A stretch of 64,000 bases of DNA from Castanea sativa (lineage: Eukaryota > Streptophyta > Magnoliopsida > Fagales > Fagaceae). The notes under the pieces were generated by a model, which saw only the letters and a list, made by a program, of their open reading frames with translations, was not told the DNA's origin and made no database searches. Below are positions 28,282 through 44,399 of this stretch, piece after piece. A program made the position numbers and the translations under genes. Every line of letters begins with the position of its first letter. Position 1 is the stretch's first letter. The DNA lies in contig NC_134015.1 in the NCBI RefSeq assembly GCF_040712315.1, positions 14,951,095 to 15,015,094 on the forward strand, written 5' to 3'.

Positions 28282-30925
28282 ATGGGTAGATTTGCATCCC
28301 TAGTGGATTCAAATGAAAAAATAGAGCAATTTAAGGCCAAATACCAAATTCCCTCGAGGATATCTATTAGGTACTGTACAGAAGAGGAGTATTTCGTAAA
28401 AAGAAAAATGGGAGAGGTAGTAATCCCGATGATTGCATTCATCGAAGGAGGGATGAGAATTCCCATGGGGACTGTAACTAGGGATTATCTTAGGGCTTTT
28501 AGACTAGCTCCTACCCAGTGCCCCAAATGTTTTTAGGATCCTGGGTTCCATAAATGCCCTAAATGAGAAAATGAACCTAGGGCTCACTCATCACGACGTG
28601 AATTGGGTTTATAACCTCCACTACCTAACGAAAAAAGATAAATATTACTTAAAATCTAGGCATCCAGAAGTTAGGTTAATTCAGTGTCTGCCCGAATCCA
28701 ATAAGGGTCTAAAAAATGACTTCCCGATCATATCAGGAGATTGGCACGACGGCTTACCCTGTCCGACAAGGGAGGGGACCCCAGGTGAAGTTTTGGATCT
28801 ATCTAAAACCCTTAAAAACCATTTCTTTTATCTTTTTATCTATTCTTACCTTGTTTTTCTTTCTTTTGGACAATTCTGCAGACCCACACGCCGCGGATCG
28901 TCACCCTCTCCTCGTTGATTTTGGGAGATTGGACAGAATTTTACAAGCCGAAGTTTTTATGCATACAGACGGCCAACTCCGAGCGGCTTATTTAATCCTC
29001 GGCTACGATCCCATTTCCAAAGCTTTTCAGGTGCCAAAGTGTGTGATCAAAGCCAAGGACCCACGTCTTCCCCGGATCAGCGTTGCCGTTAAAGGTTTTC
29101 TGCTACCCGAGGGGGCTCCTATTCCTCAAGGTACCTTAGTTACCCAACCCGTACAACCCCCACAACCCATTCCGGTAGGGATTCCCCTAATCCCTCTTTC
29201 AACACAACATATACTTGGTGAAGCAACCTCTTCCCAACCCAGCATAAAGGGAGAAGAAGAGATTGTTGAAGTATCCGATTCCGAGGACGAGTTCGAGGTT
29301 TTTAATCAACCTCACTCCCCCGAAGACCAAGTTTCTATCCTCGGCACATCCTCTCAAATCTTACAAGACATCATCCAACAACCTGATCCCATGGGTATCC
29401 AGCGCAAGCCAAAGCCGAGTCTCAAAGATGTACTGGAAGCTCAAGCAGGAACTCAAGAGCTTCCTAAGGAACCTCGCACTAGGGTCCAAGATAAAGGCGC
29501 TGAAAAAGGCGCTGAATCCAGGCTCCCTCCTCCTCCCCCTCCTTCCCAATCTCAGCGTATCAACCAGGCTGACCATAAAAGAAAACGGGACCAGCAAAAA
29601 GGGAAAGAAGTGATGGAGGTAGGAAAGGGCTCTCTTCCTAAGGAGCCTAAGATCGAAAAAGGAGGAAAACAGGCCCGCACCGTGTAGACGAGGTCAGATA
29701 GACGGACTGAATCTCACGTGGCTGTACATGCTCCAATCTGGCTCCCTGATATGACTATGGATGACCACGCAGTCACTGTTGACGCATCCATTAGGAACTC
29801 CGATGAGGGAACAGCTGCTTGCGTAGCAGACGCATTGGAGCAAGCTTTGCTGTTACCCGAGGATATGGGTGAGCTCAGAAAAAAGAGAGACCAAAATGTC
29901 TTCATGATTCTGAAGAAGGAGCTTGCCATGGTAAGCATCTATTCTAAACCTTGTCCATTTCTATTCCTGTTATTTTTATAAAACTTATAACTTTGTCTTT
30001 ATTGTATTGTTGTCTTCCATTCATAGGCTGTTCAGTCTGCTCATAGGGCAGAAGAGATCGCCATTAGCTCGTATAAGTCTTTGAAGGCCGAAGAATCAAG
30101 GCGCGAAAACGCCAAAAGGATCTCGGACCTAAAAAAGAAAAAACTACAAGAGGTCTCAGATAATCTGGTTAAGGTAGAGAGTGAGAAGTCTAGCTTGGAT
30201 GTTGCTCTTAAAACAACTGCAAAACAAACCGAGGACCAATGACTGCTGCTTAGGCAAACTGATGAGAACCTTGCTGCAGCGAGAAAACTAATTGAGGACC
30301 TTAAAAAAGATTTGAAGGAGTCTGAGAGGGTAAAAGAGGAGGCCATCAAGAGTAAAGAGAAGGCCCTTCAAGAAAAAGAAGAGGCTGAAAAGGCAAGAGA
30401 AGAGGCTGAGAATGTAAAAGACCGAGCTGAACAGGAAGGTTATGAGGTCGGCGTGAAGGAGATCATAGAAACCTTCAAGGCTCAGGTCCCCGAGGTATAC
30501 ATGCATTACTGCCTCCAAGTGTGGAATGAGGTACTTTCCCGAGCTGGGGTTGAGGCTTCTTCTACTCTTTGGAAAGCAGAGAGTGTCTACTACCCTCCAG
30601 CCATTCGAGCCTCTGACCTTCCTTAAGTTGATGATGATGCTGACCTACCACTATCTGAGGATAAGGAAGGTGAGCTGGCTGAAGACTCTGCCTCTGCTGA
30701 AGGTCAACTCCCAAAGCAAGCTGATCCAATAGAAGGAAAGGCACTAGAGGACACACAGCCCTCAAGTGACCCCAAAGACTCTTCCAAGGACAAGCAGGGT
30801 GATCAAGCAAATCTGACAACCTTGAAGGATGATCCAAAAGGCAAAGGAATAGCTATTGAGTCTTCGGCACAGCCTCAACTTCCTCAAGACCCTAAAGGCC
30901 CTTTGAAGATAAAGTTGAAGCAGTG
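28282..30925 (+). pseudogene. Antisense ORF of the Tat-type gypsy element
   Basis: Plus-strand gene, opposite to gag-pol. Segment 1 (28282-28536) starts MGRFASLVDSNEKIEQF; a one-base frameshift near 28520-28535 leads to NLGLTHHDVNWVYNLHYL. A GT-AG intron (about 28788-28881) joins to DPHAADRHPLL...QVPKCVIKAKDPRLP. An acidic/Pro-rich middle and a basic part follow, then a TAG at 29685-29687, a second intron (about 29940-30027), a coiled-coil stretch rich in Lys/Glu (about 30030-30460) with a TGA at 30240-30242, and a TAA at 30624-30626 before an acidic tail ending LKIKLKQ. The N-terminal part resembles the putative plant transposon protein domain. The function is unknown. It is dead here. Confidence 0.7.
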
Positions 30926-31279
30926 ACTGTTCTCCTCTCGCCTTTAGCCTTTCCTTTATTTCTTCATAGTGTAATTTTGATAATTTCGCAAGCACTTTGT
31001 AATTCCAAAGAATTTTGAATTTAATGAAAACATAAGTTCTACCTCCTTTGTTTGATGTTTTTGCTTTTGTTTTGCCTTGATCATACTACTTCATACTTGT
31101 TTTGCTATATTTAGAACAGTAATCCTTTTACCCTTATTAGTTTACTAAAGCTAAAGCAGCAACCTGGATTGAATTTAGGCAATAAACATGTTCAACATGT
31201 CTGTAAATGCATTAAGTGATGCTCATGGATTTCTATCCATTTATCACTATCTCAGGGAGACTTTAAGATATACGATTTG

Positions 31280-32190
31280 AACGTAGTTGAATTTCATTTA
31301 GATAGGGCACGTCTAAGGACCAAAACATTATTAGGTTCTGTTCAACACTTAGTGAGATATCCATTTAGATAGGGAATATGGTTTAATGATCTAGGCATAC
31401 CAAGCTTCAACTTGATACTTAGTGCAAAGAATTGAGATGTTAATTTCCCCAAAGTAGATGATCCAAGGACCAGACATAACTAAGGTTCTGTGTAACATTT
31501 GATAAAAAATATCAATTTAGACGAGGTACGTGGTCTGAGGATCCAGACATACCAACTTCAGTTTGATACTTAGTGAAAAGAATTGAAATGTTAATTTCCT
31601 CAAAGTAGATGATCCGAGGACTAGACATAACTAAGGTTCTGTCTAACACTTGATAAAAAATATCAATTTAGACGAGGTACGTGGTCCGAGGATCCAGACA
31701 TACCAAGCTTCAATTTGATACTTAGTGAAAAGAATTGAAATGTTAATTTCTCCAAAGTAGATGATCCGAGGACCAGACATAACTAAGGTTCTGTCTAACA
31801 CTTGATAAAAAATATCAATTTAGATGAGGTACGTGTTCCGAGGATCTAGGCATACCAAGCTTCAGTTTGATACTTAGTGAAAAGAATTGAAATGTTAATT
31901 TTTCCAAAGTAGATGATTCGAGGACCAGACATAACTAAGGTTCTGTCTAACACTTGATAGAAAATATCAATTTAGACAAGGTACGTGGTCCGAGGATCCA
32001 GGTATACCAAGTTTCAGTTTGATACTTAGTGAAAAGAATTGAAATGTTAATTTTTCTAAAGTAGATGATCCGAGGACCAGACATAACTAAGGTTCTGTCT
32101 AACACTTGATAAAAATATCAATTTAGATGAGGTACGTGGTCCGAGGATCCAGGCATACCAAGCTTCAGTTTGATACTTAAATAAAGATAA
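31280..32190. repeat. 152-bp tandem repeat array in the gypsy element
   Basis: A unit of 151-152 bases starting ATTGAAATGTTAATTT is repeated at 31431, 31582, 31734, 31886 and 32038, with a more diverged partial copy before it (about 31280-31430). Each unit holds GATCCGAGGACCAGACATAA and ATACCAAGCTTCAGTTTGAT. It lies between the integrase end and the antisense gene. Arrays in this part of Tat/Ogre elements are known and can seed satellite DNA. Confidence 0.9.
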
Positions 32191-32268
32191 TGAACGCAAT
32201 ATAGTGTTAGTAAAAATGGCCGAAATGCCTTACATTTAATAATAGTACCTTCGTAGGTTATTTACATT

Positions 32269-33633
32269 CTAGGAGCGTTGTACAACATATTCATCTAGAT
32301 CTTCAAGATTATAAGCCCCTATGCCTGCAACCAAAGTAATACGATAAGGTCCTTCCCAGTTAGGCCCTAGTTTTCCCCATGCTGGGTTCTTTGTTGTACC
32401 CAAAACTTTCCTCAGTACCAAGTCCCTAGGTGCAAGAGGCCGTAGCTTTACATGAGAATCGTACCCTTGCTTGAGTTTGTGTTGATAATAAGCTAGTTGA
32501 ACCATGACATTCTCTCGTCGTTCTTCAACTAAGTCTAGACTTCTCTCTAATAGATTATCATTGCTGTCTGGAGTGAATGAGTTTTTCCTTAGTGTTGGGA
32601 ACCCAGTTTCTAGAGGCATTACTGCCTCGGCTCCATAAGTCATGAAGAAGGGTGTTTCTTCTATGGACCTTCGTGGTGTAGTTCGATATGTCCACAAGAC
32701 GTGTGGCAGTTCTTCCACCCATCTTTCCTTAGCATCACCCAACCTTTTCTTAAGCTCATTAACTATCACTTTATTGAAGGCCTCGGCTTGCCCATTCCCT
32801 TGAGGGTATGCTGAAGTGGAATATCTATTCGTGATGCCTAGATCACAACAGTATTTCTTAAAGGCCTTACTATCAAATTGTAGACCGTTATCTGAAATGA
32901 AAGTATGAGGGATTTCAAACCTGGTGACAATGTTCTTCCACACAAACTTTTTTGCTTCCATGTCTCTGATATTTGATAATGGCTCAACTTCAACCTATTT
33001 GGTGAAATAATCCGTTCCGACGAGGAGCCACCGCCTGTTCCCTGCTGCTTTTGGGAAAAGTCCAACAATGTCCAAGCCCCATTGAGCAAAAGGCCAAGGA
33101 CTAGATAGAGGATTAAGAACAACTCTTGGTTGATGTATGTTAAGAGCGAATCTTTGACATTGGTCACATTTCTTCGCATAATCCTGTGCTTCTCTCTGCA
33201 TATTGGGCCACCAATAACCCTGAGTAAGAGCTCTATGAGCTAAAGACCTCCCTCCAGTGTGGCTTCCGCAAATCGCTTCATGCAACTCTTCCAAAAGTAA
33301 CTCCGTTGCTTCTAGGTGCAAACATAACAAATATGGTCTTGAAAAAGAGCGCTTGTATAATTTCTGATCCTCGGACAGCCAGAACCGAGGTGATTTCCTA
33401 CGAACCTTATCTATTTCAGACTTCTCTTTAGGCAAGATATCATCTTTGAGAAATATCACAATTGGATCCATCCAACTAGGTCCTGTCCTAATTTGAAGAA
33501 TTCGAGTGGCGTTATTACTCGTCCCAGTGGGTTTCCACAGATCTTCAACAAGGATGACCCGTGGTAGGCTTTGCGCCGAGGATGTTGCGAGTGTGGCCAA
33601 GGAGATAGCATGAGTATTCCCACACCTGGACAC
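32269..33633 (-). pseudogene. Gypsy integrase
   Basis: The N-terminal HHCC zinc finger is visible in 33633-32995 (HEAICGSHTGGRSLAHRALT, YWWPNMQ, KKCDQCQRF), then PFAQWGLDIVGLFPKAAGNR with the first catalytic Asp. A TAG at 32995-32997 interrupts TK-W-VE. The second part (32961-32269) has FISDNGLQFDS with the second Asp, YPQGNGQAEAFNKVI with the catalytic Glu, and a C-terminal KLGPNWEGPYRI block. Apart from the stop it is almost complete. Confidence 0.88.
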
Positions 33634-33800
33634 ATGTAATAAAGAAAAGGACTCAAATTTGGATTGTATATAACTGACCTAGGTTAGGTATCCTTGCATT
33701 CTTGAATCTCTTGCCTCTAACTTCCCTTCCACTTGGCCTACCACCAATAGTGAATCCGAGAATATTTGTACTATCTTCCCACCCATCTTATAAACCATGT

Positions 33801-35067
33801 TCATTCTGCTTCATATTCTGCTTCATTGTTGGTGGCTGAGAACTCCAATCTCAAAGATTTCTCAAAAGTAATTCCCTCAGGGGATACTAAAACTAGCCCC
33901 ACACCAGATCCTCTTTGATTTGCTGCTCCATCAACATATACTTTCCACAACAGAGGCTCTTTGTATGAAATCATGCCAACTGATTTTTTATCCATGCCTG
34001 ATCCTTTAATATACTCTTCTAATGAGGGCTCAGCAAACTCTGCCACAAGATCCGCAATAACTTGCCCCTTTATAGAGGTGCGAGGCATATACTTGATATC
34101 GAAAGCCCCTAGGATAGTTTTCCATTTTGCAATTCTTCCCGTATAATCCGCACTCCGAAGTATAGACTTAAGAGGGAGTTGTGTTAGGACAACAACTGTA
34201 TGAGACTAGAAGTAATGGGGAAGCCTTCGCGTAGCATGCACCACAGCCAGGATTGCTTTCTCCAGCGGTAAATAATTCACCTCGGCTTCATGCAGAGACT
34301 TGCTCATGTAATAAACTGGCCTTTGTACATTATCATCATATCGTATAAGAACCAGACTAACTGCATGATTAGCTACCGCAATATATGCGAACAGAACTTC
34401 ATCAATTTCTGGTCAAGACATAACGGGTGGTTGTGAGAGATATTATTTAAGCTGTTGAAAAGCCACCACACATTCCCAGCTGTGGCTTAAACATCCTAGT
34501 CATCGTCCTTTGATAGGTAGCTCCTGCGCTCTTCAAACCAAAGGGCATTACCTTATAATGATAATTTCTTGTAGGAGTGACAAATGCGTCTTTTCTTGGT
34601 CCTCCACAGCTAAAGGTATTTGGTGATAACCTTGGAAAGCATCAAGAAAACTCATCCGAGGATGCCCAACAGTAGCATTCACTAGCTGATCAATCCGAGG
34701 CATTGGGAAAGAATCCTTGGGACAAGCTTTGTTTAAATTTGTGAAATCCACACAAACTCACCACTTCCCATTCTTCTTCTTTACCACCACTGTATGAGCT
34801 AACCATTTAGGATAAAAAAACTTCTTTGATAGTACCCGCCTTTTTGAGTTTGAGCACCTCCTCCTTAACAGCCTCAGAATGTTCTTTGGAGGATCGCCGA
34901 GGTGGTTGCCTCCTCGGTACCACAGCTGGATTGACATTTAAATGATGACAAATAAAACTCGAATCAACCCCAGGGGCCTCGTAAGCATTCCACGCAAATA
35001 CATCCATATTTTTCTTTAAGAACAAGATTAGCTTTGTCTTCTCCTCCTGTGGCAATTGAACCCCCAC
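33801..35067 (-). pseudogene. Gypsy RT and RNase H, catalytic box deleted
   Basis: The RT fingers (35067-34807: FAWNAYEAPGVD, KEEVLKLKKAGTIKEV) lead, through an extra base in a T run near 34815, to VDFTNLNKACPKDSFPMPRID and MSFLDAFQGYHQIPL (34751-34548), then MPFGLKSAGATYQRTMTRMF. The expected YIDD catalytic box is absent: sequence jumps near 34487 to the connection/RNase H region. RNase H reads WKVYVDGAANQRGSGVGLVL and SATNNEAEYEA (34088-33801). Several in-frame stops lie between 34500 and 34100. It cannot polymerise. Confidence 0.85.
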
Positions 35068-35280
35068 CTGAAAGAATTTTTCAGGGTCATCGTCTATAAG
35101 AACCTTTTCCAGTTCTTCACATGCAGGTTCTTCTACCGAGGGTACCTCGGTTATGGCCAGAGTCTTTGATTGCTACGACTTTCCGCTAGCTGAGGCTGAG
35201 GACTCCAGTTCAGGCTGACGTAGAATTGCAGTCGTGACACATTGTCGAGCCACAGACTGACTCCTAAGCAACTCCACCAC

Positions 35281-35595
35281 CTAATCTCTAGAAGGAAATT
35301 TAACATTGACATGGAAGGTTGAGGAAACGGCACCCAAAGCATGCAACCAAGGTCTTGCCACAATAGCTGTATAGGGAGAATAGGAGTCTACCACAATGAA
35401 ATCTACATTTACCACTTCTGGGCTCGATTGTATAGGCAACCTAATTTGTCCCTTTGGTATGACAGCCTTTCCCTTAAAGCTTATCAAGGGTGAGTCATAA
35501 GCTGTAAGATCTTCGAGCTTTAAATTTAATCCTTTAAACAGGTCAGGGTACATGATGTCTACGCCACTGCCTTGATCGACCATCATCCTCCTCAC
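35281..35595 (-). pseudogene. Gypsy aspartic protease
   Basis: A 104-codon frame with MVDQGSGVDIMYPDLFKGL, the active-site block of retroelement proteases (D-x-G-S), and IVARPWLHALGAV, matching the second conserved block. It follows gag with a frame change. Upstream and downstream junctions are damaged. Confidence 0.8.
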
Positions 35596-35606
35596 ATCGT
35601 AATTCC

Positions 35607-37135
35607 CTATCCTTGGATAGTCTCGATTTTGTCCTCTTCCGAGAAACCTAAAACTGGTAGGACATTCGCCTTAATCCTCTTCGGCTGATCCCTTGATTTC
35701 TCGGCCAAGGTCTGAGCTACAGACATCACCCTGAAAGGAGTTGAGCCAGTCCTTCCAGGTGCAACGAAGATAACATTGATTGTACCTAGAGGAGGCCTTG
35801 ACGAAGGGCCACCGTGGTTTGCCGCCCCTGGGTGGTTTCCTTGCCCATTAGGCTGATACAAGAATTGCTTTAACTTTCCTTCTTTAACCAATTGCTCCAA
35901 ATGGTTCCACAGAGTTTGACAATCCTCAGTGGTATGACTTCTCTCCTGGTGATAATGGCAATGGAGATTTTGGTTGCGTCTTAAAAGGTCTCCTGCCATC
36001 TTATTGGGCCATTTGAAATATGAATCATGCCTGATTTTCTCCAATAGATGTTGCACTGGTTCCTTGAAAACGGTGTTGACCACCTGTGGGGTGGTAGGAC
36101 CAGCTTGTCTAGAAAAATCCCTTCCAGGCCTGTTGTTGTTGTATCTGTTCGGCTTGAAATCCCTCCTCTCCTGAGGGATAACCTTCGCCTTACCCTTTCC
36201 TTGCTGCTGATCTTCCTCAACCCTTTTGTACTCATCGATGCGATCCATAAGCCGACGCACGTTCCTGACAGGCTTTTTCGTCAAAGATTTCCTCAAGTCA
36301 TGCTCCGTAGGTAGGCCGACCTTGAAGGTCCTTATCGCCACATCATCGAAGTCTCCGTCAATTTCATTGAACATCTCCCAATACCTGTCCAAATACGTTC
36401 TCAGGGTTTCCCCTTCCCTCATGGCCATGGATAATAATGAATCTAAAGGCCGAGGAACTCTACTGCATGTGATGAAACGAGAGCCAAATGCCCTAGTAAG
36501 TTCTTTGAAAGAATTGATAGATCCTGCCCTTAAGCCATTAAACCATCTCATGGCCACGAGTCCCAAGCTAGAGGGAAAAATCTTGCATATCAAAGTCTCA
36601 TTCTTGGAATGTATTGCCATCCTTTGGCTGAAATGGCTCACATGCTCCACATGATCCATTCGGCCATTATAAATAGTGAAGGCTGGTTATGTGAAGCGCT
36701 GAGGAAGTCTCCCTTCTTCCAACTTGCGTGTGAAAGGTGACTTGGAGATTTGATGCAACGCCCTACCTATAGCATCATTTCCTAAGCCCCTAGAGGAATA
36801 GTCTCGTAAGAGAAAGATTCATCTAGGGGAGTCTTGGATCTCTGCCTGTAATTGTCATCCCTGGAACCCTCCGAAAAGGGATCGGAGACAGAAGGAGTTC
36901 GCCTTCGCCTTTCGTGACGCAATTTCCTTTTTAGGCTGTCAATTTCTTTCTGCATGGCTTTGGTATTTTCCTCGTGAGGAACTCTGCTTCCCCCTTGTGA
37001 ATGACTCCTACTTCTGGTAGTGTGCGTAGTATGCACACTACCCTCCCGGTTCTTTTCGTGCTCAAGATGCAAGGAGTGATCCTCATGCTGGGACCCCACA
37101 GACTCCGTACAGTGTTGTGGTCCTGTGCCCACCAT
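35607..37135 (-). pseudogene. Gypsy gag, frameshifted
   Basis: Two frames: 37135-36782 (MVGTGPQHCTES, charged, with a KEIDSLKRKLRHERRRR coiled/basic stretch) and 36659-35607 (retrotransposon gag domain: FPSSLGLVAMRWFNGLRAGS, FKELTRAFGSRF, REGETLRTYLDRYWEMFNEI). Near residue 245 of the second frame is a CHYHQERSHTTEDC zinc-knuckle-like motif of the Tat type, here starting HCHYH. A frameshift lies between 36660 and 36782. Gag would form the particle in the cytoplasm; this copy cannot make it whole. Confidence 0.85.
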
Positions 37136-37182
37136 GATGTTAAACCTCTTAAAAGACTAGAATTTCCACAAACGACACCAAT

Positions 37183-38026
37183 TGTAAGAACACAATTTGA
37201 GCTCCAGACCCACAGTCAGAAGGGAAAGGGCTTGAAAGGCTTTTTTACAATAAATTTGTAGAGAGTGGGCTTGCAATCTAGATTTCAAAGGTGGTTTAGA
37301 CAACAAAGAAAAAATGGGCTTTGGGTCCAATGGCACAAATAGGGAGTTGTCTATAAGAATATCAATGAAAATTCCTCCTCGAACACAATTCGAGGATAGT
37401 TTATAATACTGCTTCTCAAGATAGATTACAATTGTGGACAGTCAAATTTATCATATACTATTCTTTCTTTTTTCTCCAAAGAAAAGCCCTCCTTCTTCCG
37501 AAGGTCACTTCGCTTATTTATACTTCCTCTTCCTCCCCTTCTCATCTTCCACCTCATGGTTATAACGCTAGTTTAGATACTTGTCCCATCCAATTTCCCT
37601 GAAATCTTCTGAAATCAGGGGCCAAGTTTCAAACCTCATGCTCAGGTCCCATTTCTCCATTAATGCAGCCAGCATATCAATCGCAGAGTCTTTAATGTGG
37701 GCGCAGTGGTAGCAGCTTTATCTTAGATACTCCACTGCCCTTTCTATTATCCTCCACACGTACCATGTCTTCTCGAAACCATAGGAATTTCTATAACATA
37801 GCATAGGGATATTAAACCTTCCTTTCTATTACCTCGACTTCATTTTTTGAGGACACAATTTTCCTTGAACATATTTATTCATACACTATCGCTTCTTTAC
37901 CTAGTATTTTCTTTATGAGGTACATTCACACACCCTTAGATCACTTGATGTCCTTGGATTGAGCTTTTAGCCCAAAAGATATTATTGGGCCATCCTTCAT
38001 AAATTACTGGGCCCAATGTCCCTACA
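37183..38026 (-). repeat. Gypsy LTR (5' LTR in coding sense)
   Basis: Right copy of the LTR, same length as the left one. On the coding strand it ends in CTTACA and is followed by ATTGGTGTCGTTTGTGGA (about 37165-37182), in the position of the tRNA primer-binding site. I did not assign the tRNA. Confidence 0.92.
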
Positions 38027-38360
38027 CATATTTAACTTGTTAACAATATAAAAATTTCTTCACAAAAAAAAAAAAAATCTATAAAGATGCAAACCATCAA
38101 TACTTGTTAAAAAATTGCGGTAATGAAAATTTGGGGATTTTTATAAGGCATTGATTTTTCTATTGCAACAAAATTATTACAAGTTATTGCAATAAAAAAG
38201 CTTTACAAAGTAAATTAGTTCTTATTGCCACTAAAATTCCTTTTTGTTGCAATATAGGTTTTTTCTTGTAATGTCTAGAGAATTCCGGAAAGAAAGAGAT
38301 TAAGAGAATCTCTAGAAATTTCTACAGACAAGAGAATTAATGTTGATTTTTAACAATATT

Positions 38361-38930
38361 CATATCCAATTTAGTTGACTCTTTATCATGCATAAAGAAA
38401 CTTGTCTTTCAACTTAAACAACCCTTTAAAGTAATAAACTTAAAATATATAAATTTTTTGGCACCATTATGCACAAAGTGATACAAATCCATGGGTAGAA
38501 TTCACCATTGTAAGTCGGTTTTCATTTGTTATTAGAGCCAACCACCATGTCTAGTAAACGAACATAGCTCATTGACTATATGATCAAATGAGTTGCATTT
38601 TTGTGGTCGGATCTTGGAGGGAGCTACCTAGAGGCTAGATTAAAATGTCTTACTAAGTCATTGAATAACTGATAGATAAGTGGAGTCGCCAAAAAAGAGA
38701 AAATGAGACCATCAGGTCAGTGTCGATAGAACGAGCCATTGTGGCTGTTGGCTGCGAAGCGTGGAAGTATGTTTTAATCCTGTGTCCCATGTGACTGAAG
38801 TGTAAGCTTAAACATATATATATAAGCTCTTCGATACTCTCCCCTTGCAAGCTAGTTTTCAAAGGCGAGTTTTACCCATGACTTTACGGAGTTAATTTCT
38901 CATGTTGTTGCTTTGGTGCTTCTTTCGAAT
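38361..38930. other. Intergenic between the nest and duplication copy B
   Basis: No gene recognised. A/T-rich, with a TATATATATAA at about 38814-38824. The minus-strand frame 38862-38653 has no known motif. Confidence 0.4.
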
Positions 38931-38950
38931 GACAGACTCTCTTAGTCAAA

Positions 38951-39661
38951 ATGGCCACAACCACAATCAAATTTTCCAATTCAGTGATCAAACAATGCCT
39001 CTTAAGCATCCAGGAAAATTGTCCTTATGCATGCCACTCCTTTTGAATTGCTAGCAGCACTCTTTTGGTCACGTATCACACCTTTGAAAGGTCCTAAAAG
39101 CTACACAACACATTTCCTCTCAGTTTGTATAGACTCTTGGAGGCTATTGCTAGCTCCACTCCCAATTGGGTATTTTGGCAATGCATGGCATATTTCACAA
39201 CTATCATTAAAGGGAGAAGAGATAGGCCACTGTGAGTTAGGACATGTGGGGTTGGTGAACAGCCATGTGTTTGGTACAAAGGAGGAAGAGTTTTGGTCAG
39301 TTATAAATTGGTTTGAAACACAAAATGGAGAGGGAGGGAAGTTTGCACCACCCTTTAGAATGTATGGCCCTGAACTAACATGTATAAGCTTGGAACACAT
39401 GCTTGTACCAACAAGGTGGCCGGGAGCCCCAATATGTCATCGCTGAAGTATGCGGCAACATTTGACAAAGATGTAAAGCCAGTTCATGTGTTGTATCAGG
39501 TAGGGAATGTGGAGGGAAAAGGGTTGATTGTGGTAATGCTTTCAATTGGAGAAGGGCTTGCAACGTCAGCGCTGGTGACTTTGCCTGAGAAGGAACGGGC
39601 TGAGCTATGCGAGGACCAAGCTATATTGCGCCTAGAATCAATAATGCTCCTTATATGTTAA
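38951..39661 (+). pseudogene. BAHD acyltransferase (CER26-like) pseudogene, copy B
   Basis: The ATG at 38951 opens MATTTIKFSNSVIKQCLL, which runs out of frame and stops. The conserved middle starts at 39027 (MHATPFELLAALFWSRITPL) and continues to GPELTCISLEHMLVP; another frame shift near 39440 leads to AATFDKDVKPVHVLYQVGN and ends ELCEDQAILRLESIMLL (stop 39659-39661). These blocks fit ECERIFERUM 26/CER2-like BAHD proteins, which act in very-long-chain wax precursor elongation. The region with the HxxxD motif is deleted; no DFGWG motif was seen. It is a dead gene. Confidence 0.75.
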
Positions 39662-39985
39662 TTCTCCCATGTTTTGGCCAAAAATTATAATAATAAAAAC
39701 AAAGAAGGCCTTATTTCACAAGATTAATAAAAAAAAAAAGTGAAGAACAAACTCCCAAAAATTAAAAAAAGAAGTGAGGAACAAACTGCCAATATATCTA
39801 ATAGAGTGTGACATAGGGCAACCACATTGGTGCCATTCTAACAAAGTTTACATAATAATGTTGCTGATTTTGCAGTGTGAATGACTTAGCTAGTTAATTA
39901 GCATAAATCTGGCCATTCATTTCACCAGAAGCAGAACATGGCATTATTTAAGTAAAATGGACGTCATCCATTTGTAAAAAGAGAA

Positions 39986-44372
<4,387 letters not shown>

Positions 44373-44387
44373 TTATCATTAAAGTCT

Positions 44388-44399
44388 CAGATATATATG
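44388..44399 (-). promoter_or_regulatory. TATA-like element of aldo-keto reductase copy B
   Basis: On the minus strand the sequence reads CCATATATATCTG, about 20 bases upstream of the ATG at 44372. The spacing is short enough that a normal start site could lie downstream of that ATG, leaving no usable start. Confidence 0.4.

Larger units (their letters stand above)
26845..38026 (-). mobile_element. Ty3/gypsy retrotransposon, Tat-like, 11.2 kb, TSD CATAT
   Basis: Two 844-bp LTRs (26845-27688 and 37183-38026) in the same orientation bound an internal region coding on the minus strand: gag, protease, RT, RNase H, integrase. An antisense gene lies on the plus strand between integrase and the left LTR. 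CATAT flanks both sides (26840-26844 and 38027-38031). On the coding strand the LTR reads TGTAGGGACA...CTTACA. The LTRs differ at scattered positions, so the insertion is not brand new. Several frameshifts and stops and an RT deletion make it non-autonomous. Order plus antisense ORF fit the Tat lineage. Confidence 0.92.
26340..38273. mobile_element. CACTA-type DNA transposon, non-autonomous, TSD TCT
   Basis: It starts CACTACAAGAAAAT and ends TTTTTTCTTGTAATG, the inverted termini of the CACTA/En-Spm superfamily, with one mismatch at the right end. It is flanked by TCT on both sides (26337-26339 and 38274-38276), the 3-bp duplication of this superfamily. The subterminal regions are packed with TTGCAACAAAAATTTTTGTT-type repeats (26360-26800 and 38150-38260). 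Without the gypsy insert it is only about 750 bp and encodes no transposase. Confidence 0.92.
25836..38355 (-). mobile_element. Solo LTR split by a nested insertion, TSD ATATT
   Basis: The left part (25836-26339) starts TGTTGAGTTA and the right part (38277-38355) ends TTGATTTTTAACA. Both ends are flanked by ATATT (25831-25835 and 38356-38360). With the insert removed it is about 580 bp and is the minus-strand version of the LTR at 20430-21069: its last bases are the reverse complement of TGTTAAAAATCAAC, next to the same TCTAGAAATTTCTA palindromes. A CACTA element occupies its interior. Confidence 0.9.
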
